Assembly: GCA_018897415.1 (NCBI GenBank)
Contig: JAHIKR010000022.1
Span: forward strand, 1 to 6,448
Source: Pseudomonadota bacterium
GTDB taxonomy: Bacteria > Desulfobacterota > Desulfobacteria > Desulfobacterales > ETH-SRB1
Direction of reading: 5' to 3'
Length of the DNA: 6,448 bases
Shown here: positions 1-5,256 of the stretch, one piece after another
How the letters are laid out: each line of letters opens with the position of its first letter
Position numbering within the stretch: position 1 is the stretch's first letter
Translations under genes and position numbers: made by a program
Notes under the pieces: model-generated
Databases searched by the model: none
The model's input: the letters and a program-made list of their open reading frames with translations, nothing else
Told to the model about the DNA's origin: nothing

Positions 1-1
1 A

Positions 2-304
2 TGGTATCCTTTCAGGATTTCCCATGCGGCAATGGGCGGAAAAATACTTAACGGCTGGGAATCTACAAGCATGATGGAAATAGAACCGTCCTTGTTGTCG
101 CAAATGCTTGATTATAAGATCAAAGAAGTGCCTCAGCGTGTTTTCACTATTAATTTTCACCCCGCACATGCCCATATTGCAACTTTTCGCAAGCACGGTT
201 CATTTGATTCCTTTAAGTGTGTATTAGATATAATTAATGAATTAAAGATTACAGTTAAACCGCTGAACGAAGTCTATCGTCTGGCAAATAATTCAGTAAG
301 CTGA
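2..304 (+). CDS. C-terminal part of a probable polysaccharide deacetylase-type protein (5' end outside window)
   Basis: The reading frame is open from the first bases of the window to TGA at 302-304, giving 100 visible residues. The true start lies upstream; an internal ATG at 32 is a poor start because coding-like sequence (WYPFRISHAA) precedes it. Visible features are a Trp-Tyr-Pro opening, a Glu-Ser-Thr-Ser-Met-Met-Glu stretch (20-26), a strand-like VFTINFHPAHAH segment (47-58), then HGSFDSF and a C-terminal PLNEVYRLAN helix. The FHP motif on a strand, followed by a helix and a 'PL.EVY' end, resembles the C-terminal part of NodB-type polysaccharide deacetylases found in glycan clusters, where the late His lines the active site. 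That is a family-level inference from a fragment; the metal-binding N-terminal motifs are not in view. The stop overlaps the next start (TGATG), so the two genes are probably translationally coupled. It could also be another glycan-modifying enzyme. Confidence 0.5.
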   Translation, partial: WYPFRISHAAMGGKILNGWESTSMMEIEPSLLSQMLDYKIKEVPQRVFTINFHPAHAHIATFRKHGSFDSFKCVLDIINELKITVKPLNEVYRLANNSVS

Positions 305-1290
305 TGAAAAATAAATGCAATATCTTTGAAGATGAAGATGCTATTATTCCTTCATGGTGGTCTGATCTCTTATCCTGTCCTAAATGTGGTGTCGAACTGA
401 ATATTGCTTTGCAGGCTGAGGAATTGCAGGGGCATTGTTTATCATGCGGTTGTCATTGGGAGAGGAAAAAACACATAATTTCATGGATTGACACTAATAA
501 AAATATTGATGTATTTCGATGGCGGGATTTTTGGGGGAAACTCTTAAATCAGTTAAATCCTTTGTCATGCCGCCTTTCTCCTCTCAGATTGCTCACAGAT
601 TGGAATGTTAACCAATATTATAAAAGAACGCTTTTTGATTCGAATTTAGCTGACCGCTGGAACCGCCACTATTTTGAAGGTTTAAATCTTAACCCGGGAG
701 ATTTTATCCTTGATCATGGTTGCGGACGTGGACGTAATGTGGCTCTAACTGCACAGCTTGGATACAGAGTTATTGGGCAAGATATCAGCCCTCACCCTTG
801 GTGGAAGATGCTAAAGCAGAATCTGTTTCAAGTTGTACCTCCGCCTTACAATAAGTTTCCGTGGCGCAATTCTTCTTTTTCCCTTGTGCTAAATGTACAG
901 GTTATACATTATTTGTCCGAGAATAAACTTATCTCCCATGCGCAAGAGGTCTTTCGTATTCTAAAGCCTGGTGGTTATTGGATCCTCTTAGAAGCGAATC
1001 AGATGGGTTGCGGAATATCCCTGACGCAACGTTTGATTGGCAAGCTATACTCCCTTGAAACCATAAAAAAAATAGCTCTGGAATCGGGTTTCATTGAAAT
1101 AGATACTTCTTATGAAGGTTTTTATTCGCCGATTTTCCCGAGATTTATAAATTTTATTCGAAAACAATGTTTATCCAGATGCTTTGATATTGCAGATTTT
1201 GGCACTTGGATTGAGTCTATCACGCCCGCGGAACGCAGGGCATACTGGCTTTTGCGCCTGAGGAAGCCGGATGGTGAGATGTATGAATAA
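304..1290 (+). CDS. Zinc-ribbon plus class I SAM-dependent methyltransferase
   Basis: 328 residues, predicted cytoplasmic. Two parts are visible. Residues 25-48 form a Trm112/zinc-ribbon-like knuckle with Cys25-x2-Cys28 and Cys45-x2-Cys48. Residues from about 117 to 230 form a Rossmann methyltransferase core: SAM-binding motif I ILDHGCGRGRN (135-145), acidic strand-2 end GQDIS with Asp160, a motif IV region around NVQVIHYL (197-204), and LKPGGYW (220-226), typical of the Methyltransf_11/25 group. Such two-part proteins are common in polysaccharide clusters, where they are thought to methylate a sugar or a lipid-linked glycan; the substrate here cannot be read from sequence. The start ATG overlaps the previous stop as TGATG (302-306). 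No strong Shine-Dalgarno is seen, which fits coupled translation. The C-terminal 90 residues (FYSPIFPRF..., ESITPAERRAYWLL) are family-specific and I do not recognise them. The 3' end overlaps the flippase gene. The class is confident; the acceptor is unknown. Confidence 0.82.
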   Translation: MKNKCNIFEDEDAIIPSWWSDLLSCPKCGVELNIALQAEELQGHCLSCGCHWERKKHIISWIDTNKNIDVFRWRDFWGKLLNQLNPLSCRLSPLRLLTDWNVNQYYKRTLFDSNLADRWNRHYFEGLNLNPGDFILDHGCGRGRNVALTAQLGYRVIGQDISPHPWWKMLKQNLFQVVPPPYNKFPWRNSSFSLVLNVQVIHYLSENKLISHAQEVFRILKPGGYWILLEANQMGCGISLTQRLIGKLYSLETIKKIALESGFIEIDTSYEGFYSPIFPRFINFIRKQCLSRCFDIADFGTWIESITPAERRAYWLLRLRKPDGEMYE

Positions 1291-2785
1291 GGATTTATAT
1301 GATTTTTTCTCGCTGACATTTGGTAGGAGTATAAGCTTTGTACTAATTCTCATAAATACCGCATTAATCGGGAGGATTTTAGGCCCACAAGGCTTCGGCC
1401 AATGGTCAATGATTGTTGCAGCGGCCACGTTAATGCATAGCATACTGTTAAATTGGACTCACGCAGCGAATCTAAGGTTTGGGTGTGAAGAATGGACAAG
1501 ATCGAAATCACTCAGTATGACTTATAGTAGCCGTATTCCACTGATATTAAGTGGATTTCTGTTGAGCATAATTTTGCTTAAGATTCAGCCAATGGATTGG
1601 CTTTATCGATTTTTTTCAGTTGACAAGAATTTTTGGTGGGTTGTTTTGTTCTATACAGGCAGCATTTGGTTAACCTTTGAAGCACGAACGACATTACAGG
1701 CCACTGGAAATATAAATAAGATTGCGGTGAATATGCCTATTGTAAGTAGCATTTCATCAGGTTTCCTTTTAACTTTATACGTAATGTCACAATCAGGTAG
1801 CAGGGATTTGCTACTCATTGTTATAGGTCTGGCTGTAATTTCAGGTATTGTATGGGGAAACGCCTTGATCCGAGTCCTTATATATGGGATTCCCAAATGG
1901 AGATGGCCAACGTTTCAAGGTGTGATGCAGCACGTTCGTTTCGCATGGCCATTATTGCCTACCTTTGTTGTAGGTTATGTCTCTGACTGGGGAGACTATA
2001 TAATCTTGCAGAGTTACACTTCTATTTATGAACTTGGTCTCTTTAGCTCTGCATACCAAACCATGTTGGGGCTTCTTACTTTAAGCGGAGCTTTAACCAC
2101 TATAATTCTTCCAAGGTTGATTGCCAAGAATGCCGAGACCGAGGAAGCCGCCTCTTTTTATTTGGAAAATGTGATTCCAACAATGTTTTGTCTTTGGTCC
2201 CTCTTTATTATAGGGATAATCACCGTTCTTCCAACGGTATTTATTTTGATTATGGGTGAGCCCTTCAGAAATTCCTTGCCTATTCTACTCATGCTTTGTG
2301 TCACTATACCAACATCGGTCATAGGTGCCCTCTACTCCCCATTGTTCAATCTTCAAAAACGGCTGCAGGTGTCGTTTATATATTCAACACTCATAGCCCT
2401 AATCAATGTGGGGATATCGATATTTCTTATCCCTCGTATTGGAGTTATAGGTGCTGCTATCGGTACAATAGTTTCCTATGGTATAGGCCACCTTCTTTAT
2501 ATTTTTGACCAGCACTATTACGTTGGTGTTCCTTTTTTAAAGATGAGCATTCTTTTCGCACTTAATATTTTTATTGGTGTTGGTCAGGTTGTCATGGGCC
2601 CTGAATTATTATTCAGAATTCTTTGGTTAGTGGTATCGATGATTCTTTTATTTATAGTATTTCGTCAATTTAAAATTATAAATCCCGATTTACTATATGT
2701 CATTTTTTCTGGCCGCCTATATCCTATCGGCCTCTTTTTATCACGGGCATTAGTCCCCAACACATCCAAATCAACAAAATGTTGA
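1271..2785 (+). CDS. Wzx-type polysaccharide flippase (MOP/MATE superfamily)
   Basis: 504 residues from ATG 1271, or 500 from ATG 1283; normal size for a Wzx/RfbX-type flippase. The protein is almost entirely hydrophobic, with roughly 12 to 14 membrane segments. Family hallmarks are the N-terminal ALIGRILGPQGFGQWSM segment (31-47), the RFGCEEW element after the second helix (69-75, compare FGREE/FGxE in homologues), and a mid-protein loop with VGYVSDWGDYIILQSY near residue 235. Proteins of this family move undecaprenyl-diphosphate-linked oligosaccharides from the cytoplasmic to the periplasmic face of the inner membrane. Start choice is open: AGGAAG at 1261-1266 favours 1271, whereas GGTGAG at 1274-1279 lies only three bases before ATG 1283, which begins a more natural MNKDLYDFF. 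Either way the gene overlaps the methyltransferase 3' end (20 or 8 bases), and its own stop overlaps the next start. No Wzy polymerase is recognised in the window. I give no wzx symbol because the substrate class is not known. Confidence 0.85.
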   Translation: MVRCMNKDLYDFFSLTFGRSISFVLILINTALIGRILGPQGFGQWSMIVAAATLMHSILLNWTHAANLRFGCEEWTRSKSLSMTYSSRIPLILSGFLLSIILLKIQPMDWLYRFFSVDKNFWWVVLFYTGSIWLTFEARTTLQATGNINKIAVNMPIVSSISSGFLLTLYVMSQSGSRDLLLIVIGLAVISGIVWGNALIRVLIYGIPKWRWPTFQGVMQHVRFAWPLLPTFVVGYVSDWGDYIILQSYTSIYELGLFSSAYQTMLGLLTLSGALTTIILPRLIAKNAETEEAASFYLENVIPTMFCLWSLFIIGIITVLPTVFILIMGEPFRNSLPILLMLCVTIPTSVIGALYSPLFNLQKRLQVSFIYSTLIALINVGISIFLIPRIGVIGAAIGTIVSYGIGHLLYIFDQHYYVGVPFLKMSILFALNIFIGVGQVVMGPELLFRILWLVVSMILLFIVFRQFKIINPDLLYVIFSGRLYPIGLFLSRALVPNTSKSTKC

Positions 2786-4284
2786 TCCTACTTGTCATCA
2801 CATTAGCAACTGTAGCCGTCATCCTTCGCTTTTTACCACATTATATCTCTGCCAAAGGACTAGGTGTAGATCATTGGTTTTGGAAAGCCTATATTGAAGA
2901 ATACAGACGCAACAGGATTTTTCCTCCGGTTTTGCCACAATACATTTTCGACCAGCATCAATGGTATCCACCTTTCTTCCCTTTATTAATGGCAAAATTA
3001 TCTTCCGGCTTTTTTGATCGTTGGAGTCATATCATTGCAATTATAATAGATATGATTCGGATGTTACTATTAATATTAATAACCCATTATGAATGTGGCG
3101 GCAGCTTAGCAAGCATTGCGATTGCAGGAATAATATATGCGACAGCCCCCATCCAGATATTCTACAACATACAATTAAATCCACGGGGATTAGGGGCGTT
3201 ATTCCTTGATAGTATGTTAATTATGCTGCTCTTTATATACAACTACCATGCGCCTTTTTGGGTTTGGATTTTCGTTCTATTCCTATCCGGTTTAATCTTG
3301 CTGACTCATAAGATGACAACGCAGTTGTTTTGGTTTATAGCGCTCTGCTGCTCGATAATTTATAGAGATTGGCTTTTTTTACTCTTGATACCAGGATCCA
3401 TGGCGGCAGCAATGATTTTAAGTAAAGGCTTTTACTGGAAAATTCTTCGGGCACACTGGGATATTATAAGTTTCTGGAACCGAAATTGGCGCTGGATAGG
3501 GGCCGATTCTATCCGGGAATCCCCGATTTATGGAGGTGGAAAGTACGAAAGGCCGAACAAACTGCATCTGAAGGGCTTTAAGGGCCTATTTAAGCATGCC
3601 TTCTGGCTATTCGGATTCAATCCTTCAGCATGGATCGCCTGTTTACTTATCTATGAGCGTTTGCACATGGATTCGCCATTACTTCTATACCCATCCTATA
3701 TTATTGTCTGGCTTCTCCTCGCCTGCATATTTGCTTTGATAACAACATACGTTTCGTCACTCAAGTGCCTGGGTGCAGGTTACTTATACACCTATAACAC
3801 GTCCCTTCTTTCAAGCCTGCTTATCGGGATTACATTCTGCTACTCAAAAATCCCTGCATTTACTATGTACTTCAGCCTCCTGGCTATTGTTCTAAATATA
3901 GCTGGTGTTTTGATTTTTTATCGAAAACTAATGGCTGACAAAGAAATGCGCGTGAATCAGAATTTTGATAACATTTTACAAAAATTGAGCAAACTCCCCA
4001 AGGGAGTCGTTATGTGCCTGCCTGCAAAATGGTATGATGTAACGGCCTATAAAACGGGTCATCCTGTATTATATGGTGCGCATGGTTATGGATTTAAGTT
4101 GATTGAACCAACATTTCCGCGATTCCTTTTGCCAGTAAATGAGATTATTAATCGATATAACGTAAAATATCTTTTGACAATGAAGGAATTCCTGCCAGAC
4201 AATTTTATAGCCGAATTGCCTGCATCCATAATCATAGAAGAGGGAGAGTACGAGTTTTATTGTTTTAATTTAAAAGATAATTAG
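2779..4284 (+). CDS. Polytopic membrane protein, GT-C glycosyltransferase-like, with C-terminal soluble domain
   Basis: 501 residues. TM1 is at about 2-19, followed by a first outer loop with GVDHWFW (29-35, Asp31) and then Q61-W-Y-P-P-F-F-P. An acidic residue shortly after TM1 and a later Q/YPP motif are the usual layout of GT-C fold lipid-carrier-dependent glycosyltransferases (GT39/ArnT/PMT type), where that Asp is catalytic. Many more membrane segments follow up to about residue 385, with a charged loop near 235-275 (YGGGKYERPNKLHLKGFKG). From about 395 to the end there is a soluble domain of about 100 residues (KGVVMCLPAKWYDVTAYKTG, then GAHGYGF, then NRYNVKYLLTM). I do not recognise this domain by name; position and composition resemble the C-terminal periplasmic domains of other GT-C enzymes. 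The ATG overlaps the flippase stop by 7 bases and has no clear Shine-Dalgarno, so coupled translation is likely. Base use is AT-rich like the genes before it. Transfer of a sugar from a lipid carrier in the periplasm is an inference; a Wzy-like polymerase or ligase is the main alternative. Confidence 0.6.
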   Translation: MLILLVITLATVAVILRFLPHYISAKGLGVDHWFWKAYIEEYRRNRIFPPVLPQYIFDQHQWYPPFFPLLMAKLSSGFFDRWSHIIAIIIDMIRMLLLILITHYECGGSLASIAIAGIIYATAPIQIFYNIQLNPRGLGALFLDSMLIMLLFIYNYHAPFWVWIFVLFLSGLILLTHKMTTQLFWFIALCCSIIYRDWLFLLLIPGSMAAAMILSKGFYWKILRAHWDIISFWNRNWRWIGADSIRESPIYGGGKYERPNKLHLKGFKGLFKHAFWLFGFNPSAWIACLLIYERLHMDSPLLLYPSYIIVWLLLACIFALITTYVSSLKCLGAGYLYTYNTSLLSSLLIGITFCYSKIPAFTMYFSLLAIVLNIAGVLIFYRKLMADKEMRVNQNFDNILQKLSKLPKGVVMCLPAKWYDVTAYKTGHPVLYGAHGYGFKLIEPTFPRFLLPVNEIINRYNVKYLLTMKEFLPDNFIAELPASIIIEEGEYEFYCFNLKDN

Positions 4285-4285
4285 G
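4285..4285. other. Sharp base-composition and gene-content junction
   Basis: The stop TAG of the GT-C-like gene occupies 4282-4284. From 4286 the sequence is readable as the interior of a different, truncated gene. Hand-counted sample lines give 32% GC (301-360), 35% (1321-1380) and 37% (3061-3120) on the left. On the right they give 57% (4321-4380), 55% (4381-4440), 50% (4621-4680), 55% (4801-4860) and 53% (5401-5460). The change falls within about 30 bases of the stop codon. I read it as one end of a horizontally acquired or exchanged glycan cassette. No insertion sequence, inverted repeat or tRNA is seen at the point, so homologous or illegitimate recombination is more likely than transposition. 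Confidence 0.6.
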
Positions 4286-4492
4286 CGTTATTCTCTGAAA
4301 GATCTGTATGATGTTCCACGGGGAAATCCCGATTGGATAAGGGATAACCCGGGGACAGCGGCGGAAGAATTTCTGCGGCAGCATCCCGAGTTTATCGGAG
4401 AGAAGCCGCCGTGGCCTTTCAACGAAAGTCCTTTAACCGAAAACGTAACGCACTGGTCGGGAGCATGGCTGAGAAGAAAAGAATATCCATAA
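4286..4492 (+). pseudogene. C-terminal remnant of a cephalosporin hydroxylase (CmcI)-type methyltransferase
   Basis: A frame ending at TAA 4490-4492 encodes about 68 residues with no credible start: RYSLKDLYDVPRGNPDW, then NPGTAAEEFLRQHPEFI, then WPFNESPLTENVTHWSGAWLRR. The order 'NP..A..EFL...P.F' followed by a terminal 'NVT...G.WLRR' matches my recollection of the C-terminal end of the CmcI/rhamnosyl O-methyltransferase family, SAM-dependent enzymes common in polysaccharide clusters. Normal members are about 200-250 residues, so the whole Rossmann core and metal site are missing. The coding sequence stays clean and GC-rich up to its natural stop, so only the 5' part was lost, apparently at the junction next to the preceding gene's stop. 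Its last 28 bases overlap the next gene, as in an intact operon. Without a start or ribosome site it is unlikely to be translated, except perhaps by readthrough or reinitiation. The family assignment is from memory of the motif and not searched. Confidence 0.6.
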
Positions 4493-5208
4493 AGAGAAAA
4501 ACCCTTTGGAAGGCGGTTTTTCTCTTTATCTGCATCATTGCTTTGGGGGGGTGGGGCCTCAATATAGAAACGATGACCCGGCAGGGTATCAATGACAGGG
4601 TGCAGACCATTCCCATTCCTTTATACCTCAAGCTTTTCGGCTTTTTTGACCGCCACCTCCATTATCGATGGCTTGCGGGCCGGATTGTGTCTCATGATAT
4701 GGATAACCAGCAAAAGGTCGAGGCCCTTTTTCAATGGACGGTCAGTAATATTGCCAGACAGCCGTCCCAATTGCCCGTGATTGACGATCATGTCTGGCAT
4801 ATCATCGTCCGTGGTTACGGTATGGAAGATCAACTGGCGGATGTCTTCGCCACCCTTGCCAATTATGCGGGGCTGAAGGCTTTTCTTCTGAATTGTGAGG
4901 GATCCGCGGATTCTATATGGATTGCTGCAGTTTACTATGATAATTACTGGCACGTATGCGACGTCTACCGACGCACTTTCTTTTTTAACGAGGCAAACAA
5001 ATGGGCAACATTACAGGAGATAATGGCGTCAAAATGGCAGCTTCATTTGTATGATCATACCGAAAACATTCAGGAATACGTCGACTATCAAAAGTATTTT
5101 GAAAAGTTTAAACAACTTGACTTCGATCAGCTTCACCGGAAGAACAGATCTGCTATCCAGGCCCCTTGTTCCAGGTTCCGTCAGTTTCTTAATGACTGGA
5201 AGATTTGA
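4465..5208 (+). CDS. Membrane-anchored transglutaminase-like protein lacking the catalytic cysteine
   Basis: 247 residues from ATG 4465. A Lys/Arg-rich N-terminus (MAEKKRISIKRKT) and one hydrophobic segment at about 15-31 suggest a signal anchor with the rest in the periplasm. Residues 82-190 follow a transglutaminase-like pattern: a helix QKVEALFQWTVSNI, then PVIDDHVWHIIVRGYGMEDQLADVFATLANYAGLKA split over 104-139, then strands with IWIAAVYYDNYWHVCDVY (151-168) and a final TLQEI. In active members the 'RGYGxCDQ' turn supplies the nucleophilic Cys; here that position is Glu121, and the usual His before the 'W.V.D' strand is also absent, although Asp166 is kept. It is probably a binding or structural protein and not an enzyme. 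A GTG at 4411 would extend the frame by 18 residues, but that stretch is the out-of-frame 3' end of the CmcI-like remnant, so I prefer 4465. GGGAG sits one base upstream of the ATG, too close for a good ribosome site; coupling to the former upstream gene is likely. Related proteins occur beside glycan assembly genes. Confidence 0.65.
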   Translation: MAEKKRISIKRKTLWKAVFLFICIIALGGWGLNIETMTRQGINDRVQTIPIPLYLKLFGFFDRHLHYRWLAGRIVSHDMDNQQKVEALFQWTVSNIARQPSQLPVIDDHVWHIIVRGYGMEDQLADVFATLANYAGLKAFLLNCEGSADSIWIAAVYYDNYWHVCDVYRRTFFFNEANKWATLQEIMASKWQLHLYDHTENIQEYVDYQKYFEKFKQLDFDQLHRKNRSAIQAPCSRFRQFLNDWKI

Positions 5209-5221
5209 TATCAGGTAACCC

Positions 5222-5248
5222 TGAACGGTGAACTCTGAACCTTTGAAC
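5222..5248 (+). repeat. Run of four TGAAC-based heptamer-like direct repeats
   Basis: TGAAC occurs at 5222, 5229, 5236 and 5244, with spacings of 7, 7 and 8 bases (TGAACGG, TGAACTC, TGAACCTT, TGAAC). The run fills most of the 48-base gap between the transglutaminase-like gene and the GT-C-like gene. From general familiarity, TGAAC heptamer runs are seen in intergenic gaps of some Desulfobacterota genomes; their function is not known to me. The copies have diverged. The run ends 8 bases before ATG 5257 and may take the place of a ribosome binding site. Confidence 0.6.
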
Positions 5249-5256
5249 ACTTTATT

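Noticed and set aside
1122..1443. Two overlapping - strand frames at the methyltransferase/flippase overlap
   Set aside because: Both are antisense shadows of well supported + strand genes and show no domain features.
4250..4330. Insertion sequence or site-specific integration at the composition junction
   Set aside because: No terminal inverted repeats, target duplication, transposase remnant, integrase or tRNA end can be seen near 4285.
4411..4464. GTG start at 4411 for the transglutaminase-like gene
   Set aside because: This stretch encodes the conserved end of the CmcI-like remnant in another frame. The resulting extension is Arg/Lys/Asn-rich without pattern, whereas ATG 4465 gives a normal signal-anchor N-terminus.
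4621..4953. 110-codon - strand frame opposite the transglutaminase-like gene
   Set aside because: It has no recognisable domain and no ribosome site, and it is fully opposite a better supported gene.
5209..5256. Rho-independent terminator between the last two genes
   Set aside because: No stable stem followed by a T-run is visible; the gap consists mainly of direct TGAAC repeats.
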